From: Taeniopygia guttata
Lineage: Eukaryota > Chordata > Aves > Passeriformes > Estrildidae
Reading direction: 5' to 3'
Length of the DNA stretch: 64,000 nt
Assembly (NCBI RefSeq): GCF_048771995.1
Contig: NC_133059.1
Coordinates: 2,717,001 to 2,781,000 of the forward strand
Positions 10,601 to 18,039 of the stretch are shown here, one piece after another. A program made the translations under genes and the position numbers. The notes below the pieces were generated by a model that saw only the letters and a program-made list of their open reading frames with translations, was not told the DNA's origin and ran no database searches. How positions within the stretch are numbered: position 1 is the stretch's first letter; each line of letters opens with the position of its first letter.

Positions 10601-13600
10601 TAAAATCTCCCCCAAAACCCCCAAAATCGCCCAAAAATCCCCCAAAACTCCCCAAAATTTGGGGAGGGGTCCCTCAATCCTTCAAAATTTTGAGGAGGGG
10701 TCCTTAAACCCCACAAAAAATTTGGGGAGGGGTCCTTAAACCTCCTGGGCACAGCGTTCTCTGCAGCGCTTCCCCCCAAAACCCCTCTGAGTCCCCCAAA
10801 AAATCTCCCCCAAAACCCCCCAAAAATCGCTCCAAAATGTCCCAAATCCCCCCAAAAATTGGGGAGGGGTCTCCCCGAATTTGGGGAGGGGTCCCTAAAC
10901 CCCACAAAAAAATTGGGGAGGGCTCCCTAAACCCCTTTGAGCGCAGCGTTCCTGCTGTGGGAGCCCGAGCGCATCTCCCCAAAACCCCTCGGAATCCCCC
11001 ATAAAATCTCCCCCAAAAACCCCCAAAATCGCCCCAAAACCCCTCGAAATCCCCCCAAAATTTGGGGAGGGGTCCCTAATAATTGGGGAGGGGTCTCTAA
11101 ATCCACACAGAAATTTGGGGAGGGGTCCCTAAACCCCCTGGGCTCAGCGTTCTCTGCAGTGCTTCCCCCCAAAACCTCTTGGAATGCCCCATAAAATCTC
11201 CCCCAAAAACCCCCAAAACAGCCCCAAAATCCCCCCAAAACTCCCCAAAATTTGGGGAGGGGTCCCTCAATCCTTCAAAATTTTGGGGAGGGGTCCTTAA
11301 ACCCCAAAAAAATTTTGGGGAGGGGTCCCTAAACCCCCTGGGCTCAGCGTTCTCTGCAGCGCTTCTCCCCAAAACCCCTCTGAGTCCCCCAAAAACCTCC
11401 CCCAAAAACCCCCCAAAAATCGCCCCAAAATGTCCCAAACACCCCCAAAATTTGGGGAGGGGTCCCCCCGGAATTTGGGGAGGGGTCCCTGAGCCCTTTC
11501 CCCGCAGCGTTCCTGCTGTGGGAGCCCGAGCGGGTCCCGGAGCGGCTCCGCGCGGTGACCGAGGAGCATCGGTCACCCCAAAACCCCTCGGAATGCCTGA
11601 AAAACCCCCAAAATCCCCCAAAATTCCCCCCAAAACCCCCCAAAATTTGGGGAGGGGTCCCTAAAAATTTGGTGAGGTGTCCCTAAATCCCCCAGAATTT
11701 TGAGGAGGGGTCCCTAAACCCCCTGGGCTCAGCGTTCTCTGCAGCGCTTCCCCCCAAAACCCCTCTGAGTCCCCCATAAAATCTCCCCCAAAAACCCCCA
11801 AAATAGCCCCAAAATCCCCCCAAAACTCCCCAAAAATTTGGGGAGGGGTCCCTAAATCCCCCAAAATTTTGGTGAGGGGTCCCTAAATCCTCCAAAATTT
11901 TGGGGAGGGGTCCCTAAACCCCTTTCAGCGCAATGTTCCTGCTGTGGGAGCCCGAGTGCATCTCCCCAAAACCCTTCCTGAACCACCAAAAACCTCCCCC
12001 AAAAACCCCCAAAATCGCCTCAAAATCCCCCGAAATCCCCCAAAATTTGGGGAGGGGTCGCCCCGAATTTGGGGAGGGGTCCCTGAGCCCTTTCCCCGCA
12101 GCGTTCCTGCTGTGGGAGCCCGAGCGGGTCCCGGAGCGGCTCCGGGCAGTGACCGAGGAGCACCGGTCACCCCAAAACCCCTCAAAACCCACCCCAAACT
12201 CGTCAAAATCCCCCCAAAACCCCCCAAAATTTGGGGAGGGGTCCCTAAATCCTCCAAAATTTTGAGGAGGGGTCCCTTAAACCCTACAGAAATTTGGGTC
12301 GGGGGTCCCCAAATCCTCCGAAATTTTGGGTCGGGGGTCCCTAAATCCCTTGGGTTCCTGCTGTGGGAGCTGGAGCACATCCCCCCAAAACCCTTCCAGA
12401 ACCACCAAAAACCTCCCCCAAAAACCCCCAAAATCGCCCCAAAATGTCCCAAACACCCCCAAAATTTGGGGAGGGGTCCCTAAACCCCCCCAAAATTTGG
12501 GGAGGGGTCCCTAAATCCTCCGAAATTTTGGGTCGGGGGTCCCTAAATCCCTTGGGTTCCTGCTGTGGAAGCCCGAGCACATCTCCCCAAAACCCCTTGG
12601 AATGCCCCATAAAATCTTCCCCCAAAACCCCCAAAATCGCCCCAAAATGTCCCAAACACCCCCAAAATTTGGGGAGGGGTCCCTGAGCCCTTTCCCCGCA
12701 GCGTTCCTGCTGTGGGAGCCCGAGCGGGTCCCGGAGCGGCTCCGGGCAGTGACCGAGGAGCACCGGCGCATGGAGCGGATCCTCCGCGCGGCGCCGCTGC
12801 GCTCCGTGCTCGTCATGCCCCCGCACATCGCCGGTACGGAATTTGGGGGGAATTCCGCCGGTTTTGGGAAAATTCCCGGGGGGAAATATGGGGGAAAATG
12901 GGGGGAAAATTGGGGAAAAAATGGGGGAAAAAATGGGAAAAAAAATTGGGGAGATTTGGGGGGAAAATGGGGAAAAATTGGGGGGAAAATTGGGAAAAAC
13001 AGGGAAAATTTATGGGGAAATTGGGGGGAATTTGGGGGGGAAATTTGGGGGAAAAAACAGGGAAAATTTTGGGGGAAACTGGGGAAAATTTGGGGGGAAA
13101 TGGGGGAAAATTGGAGAAAATTTGGGGGAATTTGGGGGGAAAAAGGGAGAAAATTTGGGGGGAAATTGAGGGAAAGGACGGGGAAATGGGGGAAAATTTT
13201 GGGGAAATTTTGGGGGGAAATGGGGGAAAATTTGAGAAAATTGGGAGGAATTTGGGGGCAAAAATGGGGAAAATTTGGGAGATATGGGGGAAAATGGGAA
13301 AAAATTTGGGGGGAAATGGGGGAAAAATGGAGAAAATTTGGGGAAATTTGGGAGGAATTTGGGGGGAAAGATGGGGAAAATTTGGGGGAAAATTGAGGGA
13401 AATAGGGGGAAATTTTGGGGAAATTTTGGGGAAAATTTGTGGGAAAAATGGGGGAAAATAGGGGAAGAAAGAGGGAAAATTTGGGGGGAATTTTGGGGGA
13501 ATTTGGAAGGAATTTTGGGGGAAATTGGGGAAGAAAAGGGGGAAATTTGGGGGGAGAACGGAGTGCGAATGGGAAAAGCCGGAGCGGATCCTCCGCGCGG

Positions 13601-15202
13601 CGCCGCTGCGCTCCGTGCTCGTTATGCCCCCGCACATCGCCGGTACGGAATTTGGGGGGAATTCTGCGGGTTTTGGGAAAATTCCTGGGGGGAAATATGG
13701 GGGAAATTGGGGGGAAATTGGGGGAAAAATGGGGGAGATTTGGGCGGAAATTTGGGGAAAAAATGGGGAAAAATTGGGGAAAAAATGGGGAGAAATTGGG
13801 TGAAAAGTGACCAAAAAGAAGGGGAAAAATTGGCAAAATTTGGGGGAAATTGGGGAAAATTGGGGGGGGAATTGGGGGGAAAATTAGGGAAAATCGGGAA
13901 AAACATCGGGGAGAAAATGAGGGAAAAATTTGGAATATTTGGGGAAATTCAGGGGGAAAAATTGGGGAAATTGGGGGAATTTTGGTGGGAAAGATGGGGA
14001 AAATTTGGGGGAAAATTGAGGGAAGGGGGGGAAATTTTGGGGGAATTTGGGGCAAAAATTGGGGGCAAAATGGGGGTAAATAGGGGAAGAAACAGGGAAA
14101 TTTTGGGGAAATTTGGGGGGGAAATCGGGGAAAATTGGGGGGAAAAACAGGGAAAATTTTGGGGGAAATTGGGGAACTTTGGGTGGAAATGGGGAAAAAA
14201 TGCGGAAAAATTGGGGGGAAATGGGGGAAAAATTGGGGGAATTTGGGGGGAATTTGGGGGGAAAGATGGGGAAAATTTGGGGGGAAAATGGGAGTAAATT
14301 GGGGGGAATTTGGGGCAAAAATTGGGAAAATTTGGGAGAAATGGGGGGAAATTGGGGGAATTTTGGGGGAAAAATGGGGAAAATTTGGGGGCAAATGGGG
14401 GGAAATGGGGAAAAATTTTGGGGGAAATGGGGTAAAATTGGGGGGAATTTGGGAGGAATTTGGGGGAAAGGATGGGGAAAATTTGGGGGAAAATTGAGGG
14501 AAATGGGGGGAAATGGGGGGAAATTTTGGGGGAAAATTTGGAAAAATTTGGGAGGCAGTGGGGATTAAATTGGGGGAAATTGGGGAAAAATTGGGGGAAA
14601 ATGGGAGGAAAATGGGGGAAATTTAATGGGAAATGGGGGGAAAGGGGGGAAATGGGGGAAAATGAGGGGAAATTGGGGAGAAGTGGGGGGAAATGGGGAA
14701 AATGGGGAAAATTGGGGAAAATGGGGAAAATGAGGGGAAATTGAGAAGAAGTGGGGGAAAATGGGGAAAATTTTGAGAAAATTGGGGGGAAAATTGAGAA
14801 AATTGGAAAAAATGGGGGGAAATTGGGAGAAAATTTATGGGAAAATTGGGAGGAAAATGGGGCAAAAAACAGGAAAAAATGGGGAAAAATCGCCAAAAAA
14901 TGGGTGAAAAATGAGTAAAAACAAGGGGAAAAAAGGGGAAAAAATGGGAAAAAAGGGAAAAACTGGGAAAAACTGGGATAAATCGGGAAAACTGGGATAA
15001 ATGATAAAAAAGTGCTAATTGTGATTTGGGGCCGGCAGCGGAGCGGCCGCTGACCGGCGACTACGAGGTGACGGTCGGAGCCGCCGGCGGCCCCGGAGCC
15101 TCCCGGGAGATTTCGGCGCCCGACCTCGGCCACTTCCTCCTGCGCTGCCTCGGCGGCGACGAGTTCGACGGGCAGAGCGTCTACGTCAGCCGGCACTACT
15201 GA
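4480..15202 (+). CDS. BLVRB: Biliverdin reductase B / flavin reductase (NADPH), exons 2-5, 5' partial
   Basis: Cytosolic NADPH-dependent reductase of flavins and biliverdin IX-beta, of the atypical short-chain dehydrogenase / NmrA-like Rossmann fold. Coding segments are 4480-4641, 6716-6805, 12702-12833 and 15039-15202. All introns are phase 1, so each junction codon joins cleanly (split codons Ala, Ala, Ala inside). Recognisable segments match human BLVRB in order: [27 protein letters not shown] and [10 protein letters not shown]. The serine before AFLLW and the histidine of PPHI correspond to the catalytic-site Ser and His described for human BLVRB. About 182 residues are present. Human BLVRB has 206, so the missing part is exon 1 with the nucleotide-binding glycine-rich loop, which lies upstream of the window. 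The introns are tandem repeats that contain copies of exons 3 and 4. Identity is strong; no expression evidence is available here. Confidence 0.93.
4650..6000 (+). repeat. C-rich repeat, BLVRB intron 2
   Basis: Tandem units of GACCCTCCCCAATTCA with CCTCCCCCACCCACCCC. The composition flips from G-rich before exon 2 to C-rich immediately after it. The minus strand therefore carries the G runs here. No exon is visible. Confidence 0.85.
6130..6660 (+). repeat. A/G-rich repeat, BLVRB intron 2
   Basis: Units of GGGAATAAATGGGAAAAA type with a step of about 15-30 bases, containing many AATAAA hexamers. These hexamers come from the repeat and are probably not poly(A) sites. Confidence 0.85.
6716..6805 (+). 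CDS. BLVRB: BLVRB exon 3
   Basis: Starts after TTCTCAG at 6715 and ends before GTGAGA at 6806. It holds 29 codons plus the split Ala codons on both sides. The peptide starts [10 protein letters not shown] and ends VPKVVACLS, matching the human PTTVMSEGARN...KVVACTS segment. The last Ser is the conserved active-site serine. The final ~25 bases plus donor recur twice downstream (near 6984 and 7162). Confidence 0.92.
6780..7165 (+). repeat. Tandem ~177-bp unit carrying the BLVRB exon 3 end and donor (3 copies)
   Basis: GTGTCTGTCCGGTGAGACCC occurs at 6795, 6971 and 7149, that is 176 and 178 bases apart. The first copy is the real exon 3 end. The next two keep about 25 bases of exon plus an intact GTGAGA donor, followed by the same A/C-rich intron sequence. 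The third copy has GTGGTGCTG in place of GTGGTGGCG. Confidence 0.85.
7165..7440 (+). repeat. A/C-rich repeat, BLVRB intron 3
   Basis: AAAATTCCC and AAAATCCCCCC units that grade into the AATTTGGGGAGGGGTCCCTAAA unit of the exon 4 fragment array. Nothing gene-like is seen. Confidence 0.75.
8362..8425 (+). pseudogene. Partial BLVRB exon 4 copy a
   Basis: The acceptor TTTCCCCGCAG and the first 64 exon bases (AFLLWEP to TEEH) are kept. The copy ends CATCGGGCAC, so there is no GT at the break. It cannot replace the real exon, because the RMERIL-PPHIA half with the active-site His is absent. Confidence 0.8.
9727..9790 (+). pseudogene. Partial BLVRB exon 4 copy b
   Basis: Same 64 bases with acceptor TTTCCCCGCAG. 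The break reads CATCG|GTCACC, which offers only a poor donor and would leave the wrong phase for exon 5. Confidence 0.8.
10102..10165 (+). pseudogene. Partial BLVRB exon 4 copy c
   Basis: Identical in layout to copy b, 375 bases downstream of it, with an intact acceptor and the GTCACC break. Confidence 0.8.
11508..11571 (+). pseudogene. Partial BLVRB exon 4 copy d
   Basis: Intact acceptor CCCCGCAG and 64 exon bases, with the GTCACC break. It shares the GCGCGGTGACC variant with copies a-c and not with the real exon (GGGCAGTGACC). Confidence 0.8.
12102..12165 (+). pseudogene. Partial BLVRB exon 4 copy e, nearest relative of the real exon
   Basis: Shares GGGCAGTGACCGAGGAGCAC with the true exon 600 bases downstream, and then breaks to GTCACC. 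This marks it as the product of the most recent duplication or conversion in the array. Confidence 0.8.
12702..12833 (+). CDS. BLVRB: BLVRB exon 4 (the complete copy)
   Basis: Starts after TTTCCCCGCAG at 12701 and ends before GTACGG at 12834; 43 codons. Among many partial copies upstream this is the only one where the 5' part ([20 protein letters not shown]) continues into the 3' part ([11 protein letters not shown] to VMPPHIA) with a phase-1 donor that fits exon 5. The PPHI histidine is retained. The closest upstream partial copy (12102-12165) shares its GGGCAG and CACCGG variants, so the two are recent relatives. Confidence 0.92.
12840..14990 (+). repeat. A/G-rich repeat, BLVRB intron 4
   Basis: Units of GGGGGAAATTTGGGGAAAA type, strongly purine-rich on the + strand. 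It is interrupted only by the exon 4 end copy near 13580-13642. The final 60 bases before exon 5 lose the repeat and hold an AT-rich stretch before GGCCGGCAG. Confidence 0.85.
13580..13642 (+). pseudogene. Copy of the BLVRB exon 4 3' end with donor
   Basis: About 62 bases matching the RILRAAP to PPHIA part of exon 4, ending with the same CCG|GTACGGAATTTGGGG junction. It lies 809 bases after the true exon end. There is one substitution (GTTATG for GTCATG). Upstream the copy begins abruptly (AAAAGCCGGAGCGG) with no acceptor. Confidence 0.82.
15039..15202 (+). CDS. BLVRB: BLVRB exon 5 with stop codon
   Basis: Starts after GGCCGGCAG at 15038. It encodes 53 residues after the split Ala, from [10 protein letters not shown] to SVYVSRHY, and ends at TGA 15200-15202. 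[10 protein letters not shown] and EFDGQSVY match the human C-terminal part (DLGHFMLRCL, EYDGHSTY). The last ~35 bases recur in the downstream repeat. Confidence 0.93.
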
Positions 15203-16600
15203 GATCCCGAGGGATCCAGCGGGATCCATTGGGATCCACTGGAGCCATTGGAGCCATTGGAGCCATTGGAGCCATTGGATCCATCGGGATCGACGGGCAG
15301 AGCGTCTACGTCAGCCGCCATTACTGAGATCCATTGGGATCAATTGGGATCCATTGGGATCCGTTGGGATCCATTGGATCCATTGGAGCCATTGGGTCCA
15401 TCGGGTTCCATCGGGATCCATCGGGATCCATCGGGATCCATCGGGATCCATGGGGATCCATCGGACCCATTGGATCCATCGGGATCCATTGGATCCATCG
15501 GGATTGACGGGCAGAGTGTCTACATCAGTCGATGCTACCACGATCCCGAGGGATCCATTGGGATCCATCGGAACATCGGGATCCATCAGGATGCGATGGG
15601 ATCTGACGGGATCCAATGGGGTTTGGGGGGTTTGGGGGGTCTGGGGGGATTTGGGATTCATGGCCTGGGATGATCCCAGGGATTTGGGGGATCCAGTCCT
15701 GGGGTGATCCTGGAGTTTGGGGGATCCATCCTGGGAATGATCCCGGGGATGATCCCAGGGATTTGGGGGATCCGGTCCTGGGGTGATCCTGGAGTTTGGG
15801 GGATCCATCCTGGGAATGATCCCGGGGATGATCCCAGGGATTTGGGGGATCCGGTCCTGGGATTTGGGGGATCCACTCCTGGGATCATCTCAGGGATTTG
15901 GGGGATCTGGTCCTGGGATGTTCCCGGGGATTTGGGGGATCCAGTCCCAGGATGATCCCAGATTTTGGGGCATCCATCCTGGGGATGATCTCAGGGATTT
16001 GGGGGATCCGGTCCTGGGAATAATCTCAGGGATTTGGGGGATCCACCCCTGGGATGATCCCGGGGTTTGGGGGATCCAGTTGTGGGATCATCTCAGGGAT
16101 TTGGGGGATCCGGTCCTGGGATTTGGGGGATCCAGTCCCAGGATGATCCCAGATTTTGGGGAATCCAGTCCTGGGATGATCCCAGATTTTGAGGGATCCG
16201 GTCCCGGGATGATCCCAGATTTTGAGGGAACCAGTCCCAGGATGATCCCAGGGATTTGGGGGATGGACCCCCAGGATCATCCCCAGGATTTGGGGGATCC
16301 CAAAGGATCTGTGCCCCGGAATTCTCCCGGGGATGATCCCGAGGATTTGGGGGGTCCTGGGAAGATTTTGAAGGGTCCTGAAGGGTTTGGGGGGATCCTG
16401 AGGAGGTTTTGGGGTGATTTTGGGGGGTCCTGAGAAGGTTGGGGGGTATCCTGGGAGGATTTGGGGGACCTGGGAGGATTTTGGGGTGACCTGGGAGGAT
16501 TTGGGGGAATTTTGGGGAGATTTTGGGGGGTCCTGGGAGGATTTGGGGGGACCTGGGAGGATTTGGGGGGGTCCTGGAGGGGTTTTGGGGGTCCCCCGTC
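15203..16600 (+). repeat. GGGATCC-rich repeat downstream of the BLVRB stop
   Basis: To about 15600 the unit is GGGATCCATT / GGAGCCATT. From 15650 it is GATTTGGGGGATCC with GGGATGATCCC. From 16350 it is GGGGGGTCCTGGGAGGATTT. It probably includes the BLVRB 3' UTR. No convincing polyadenylation site is visible. The first AATAAA is at 16728-16733 inside an octamer motif, without a clear GU-rich tail. Confidence 0.8.
15292..15550 (+). repeat. Two extra copies of the BLVRB C-terminal codons
   Basis: GACGGGCAGAGCGTCTACGT, the DGQSVYVS region of exon 5, recurs at 15292 with its own in-frame TGA at 15325. It recurs again, diverged, at 15506 (GACGGGCAGAGTGTCTACAT). Both lie downstream of the real stop, so they are non-coding duplicates. 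Confidence 0.85.
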
Positions 16601-16626
16601 CGAAACCCCCGCGGGGCGCGCCTTGT

Positions 16627-16860
16627 ATGCAAATGAACCCGCGCTCTACGCAAATGAGTGCCCTCCATGCAAATATTCCCGCGCTGTATGCAAATAAGCT
16701 CGGGCACGCCCCACACGCCTATATGCAAATAAAGCTCTCCGTCCTCTCCTCTGATTGGCCGCGCGTCCGCGCCGAGCGGGGGCTTGTGGCGAACGCTTTG
16801 ATTGGCTGCACGCGGCGCTGCCGTGGCCGCTGATTGGTCCAGGCGCAGCCGTATGTAAAT
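16627..16860 (+). promoter_or_regulatory. Cluster of octamer (ATGCAAAT) and inverted CCAAT motifs
   Basis: Perfect ATGCAAAT lies at 16627, 16667, 16688 and 16723, with one-mismatch forms at 16648 (ACGCAAAT) and 16853 (ATGTAAAT). ATTGG (CCAAT on the other strand) lies at 16754, 16801 and 16833. ATGCAAAT is the binding site of POU-domain (Oct) factors; CCAAT is bound by NF-Y. The cluster lies between BLVRB and the SIPA1L3 CpG island. Target gene and activity are inference. Confidence 0.7.
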
Positions 16861-16904
16861 GAGAGGGCTGAGGGAGAGGGGCGGGGCCTCCCAGACGGGC
16901 GGGG

Positions 16905-17420
16905 GGGGTGTCCCAGTTTCGGGGGAGAAATCCCAGTTTGGGGGGAGAAATCCCAGTTTGGGGGGAGAAATCCCAGTTTGGGGGGGATTCCCAGTTTCGA
17001 GGGGGAAATCCCAGTTTGGGGGGAGAAATCCCAGTTTAGAGGGGAAATCCCAGTTTCGGGGGGTCCCAGTTTGGGGGGGATTCCCAGTTTGGGGGGGGGG
17101 GAATCCCATTTTAGAGGGGAAACCCCAGTTTGGGGGGGGGGAATCCCAGTTTGGGGGGAGGATCCTCAGTTGGGGGTGGGGTCCCAATTTAGGGGGGGAT
17201 CCCCAGTTTTGAGGGGATCCCATCTTTGGGCTGGTCCCATTTATTCGGGGGGGGGGGCGGGGGGGTATCCCCAGTTTTGGGGCTCCCATTTTATTATTCC
17301 CCCATTCATTTCGGGCGAAACCCCATTTTGGAGTCAAAGACTCCCCATTTTCCCTGCGGCGCCCCCAATTTAGAGGGGGGACACCCCCAAATTCCGGGGA
17401 TCCCCCCCCCCCACACACTC
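16905..17420 (+). repeat. 20-bp GGGGGGAGAAATCCCAGTTT repeat
   Basis: Tandem units of about 20 bp fill the gap between the octamer cluster and the CpG island. They grade into irregular TTTGGGG / ATCCCAGTTT units and end in a C run near 17410. No gene is seen. Confidence 0.85.
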
Positions 17421-17467
17421 AAAACGTGTCCTGCGCCTTTAAGACGCTCCCCCCTCACACCAACCGT

Positions 17468-17486
17468 GCAGCGCCCTCTAGCGGCC
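17468..17486 (-). promoter_or_regulatory. CTCF-like site
   Basis: On the minus strand GGCCGCTAGAGGGCGCTGC closely fits the CTCF core consensus (CCGCTAGRGGGCGCT type). It sits at the upstream edge of the CpG island. Occupancy is untested. Confidence 0.65.
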
Positions 17487-17513
17487 CGGAGGTCTTCCCG
17501 CCTTTTCCTTAAG

Positions 17514-17522
17514 CCCCGCCCC
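17514..17522 (-). promoter_or_regulatory. GC box (Sp1-type)
   Basis: CCCCGCCCC on the + strand is GGGGCGGGG on the minus strand. It lies inside the CpG island, 100 bases before the CCAAT repeats. Confidence 0.5.
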
Positions 17523-17620
17523 CCCCCTTCGGCCTCGCTCGGGCCTCGCTCGGCCCTTTCCGCCAGATCCGCCGGAGACGCTTCCACCGAGAGGAACCGG
17601 GGGGGGGGTGCGGGGGTCTC

Positions 17621-17716
17621 ATTGGCCGGTGCGCTCGCGCCGCCCCCCCTCATTGGCCGGGGCGCTCGCGCCGCTTCCGCCGCGCCCCCCCATTGGCCGC
17701 AGCGCTCGCGCCGCCG
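17621..17716 (+). promoter_or_regulatory. Triplicated CCAAT / GCGCTCGCGCC element
   Basis: Three units each carry ATTGGCCG followed by GCGCTCGCGCCGC, at 17621, 17652 and 17692 (steps of 31 and 40 bases). ATTGG is an inverted NF-Y box and GCGCTCGCGC resembles an NRF-1 half-site pair. The third unit ends directly on a splice donor. Confidence 0.65.
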
Positions 17717-17722
17717 GTGAGT
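17717..17722 (+). promoter_or_regulatory. Candidate donor of a non-coding first exon
   Basis: CCG|GTGAGT is a near-ideal 5' splice site at the end of the CCAAT repeats. A second one, CCG|GTAAGG, is at 17840. Either could join to the acceptor at 23073 in front of the SIPA1L3 start codon. Which one is used cannot be told from the sequence. Confidence 0.45.
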
Positions 17723-17973
17723 GACAACCAACATCCCCCCCCCCCCTTTCCCCTCAGCCCTCAGACCCCCGGCGGGCACCGGGGGCGGCGGGACGGGGGG
17801 ACCCGGTGCGCTGCCGCCGCCGATTTCCGCCGTTTTCCGGTAAGGCCCGTTTGGAAAAGGCTGCGGGAAGGTTTTGGAGGCCTTCAAAAAGCGAAGGCGG
17901 CGGCGTCGGGAGGCCCCGGAACGCTCGGGAGTCCCCCCGGGGGGTTTTTGTGCCGGGGGCCGCGGGGGCTGCC

Positions 17974-17985
17974 GGGAGTTGTAGT
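17974..17985 (-). promoter_or_regulatory. ZNF143-type element (ACTACAACTCCC)
   Basis: GGGAGTTGTAGT on the + strand is the reverse complement of ACTACAACTCCC. That is the well-known ZNF143/THAP11-associated promoter motif, and the following GGCAGC also fits. It is typical of CpG-island promoters. Confidence 0.65.
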
Positions 17986-18039
17986 TCTGAGGGGCGCGAG
18001 CCCTGAGGGAGGGGAGGGGCCGGGGGGGCGGGAAACGGA

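Larger units (their letters stand above)
7440..12700 (+). repeat. Array of BLVRB exon 4 5'-fragments in intron 3
   Basis: The whole 5.2 kb is built from units joining a piece of exon 4 start (TTCCTGCTGTGGGAGCC...), an AAAACCCCTCGGAATCCCCC spacer and an AATTTGGGGAGGGGTCCC spacer. Short pieces of about 25-30 exon bases, usually ending GAGCGCATCTCC, occur near 7463, 7663, 8004, 8578, 8799, 8996, 9197, 9559, 10549, 10946, 11936, 12355 and 12555. Five longer pieces are listed separately. None contains the 3' half of the exon. Confidence 0.85.
17430..18030 (+). promoter_or_regulatory. CpG-island promoter, probably SIPA1L3
   Basis: The only non-repetitive GC- and CpG-rich stretch between the two genes. 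It holds a CTCF-like site, a GC box, three CCAAT boxes, two good splice donors and a ZNF143-type element. It lies 5.2 kb upstream of the SIPA1L3 start codon on the same strand, so the simplest reading is a TATA-less promoter with a non-coding first exon. A divergent minus-strand transcript is also possible. Confidence 0.65.

Noticed and set aside
8362..12165. Partial BLVRB exon 4 copies as alternative coding exons
   Set aside because: They lack the 3' half with the active-site His, have no or poor donors, and give a phase that does not fit exon 5.
16723..16740. AATAAA at 16728 as the BLVRB poly(A) signal
   Set aside because: It arises from ATGCAAATAAA in the octamer cluster 1.5 kb after the stop, with no clear GU-rich element; left as unproven.
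16627..16860. snRNA or histone gene promoter
   Set aside because: Octamers occur in such promoters, but no snRNA-like sequence, PSE with 3' box, or histone frame follows.
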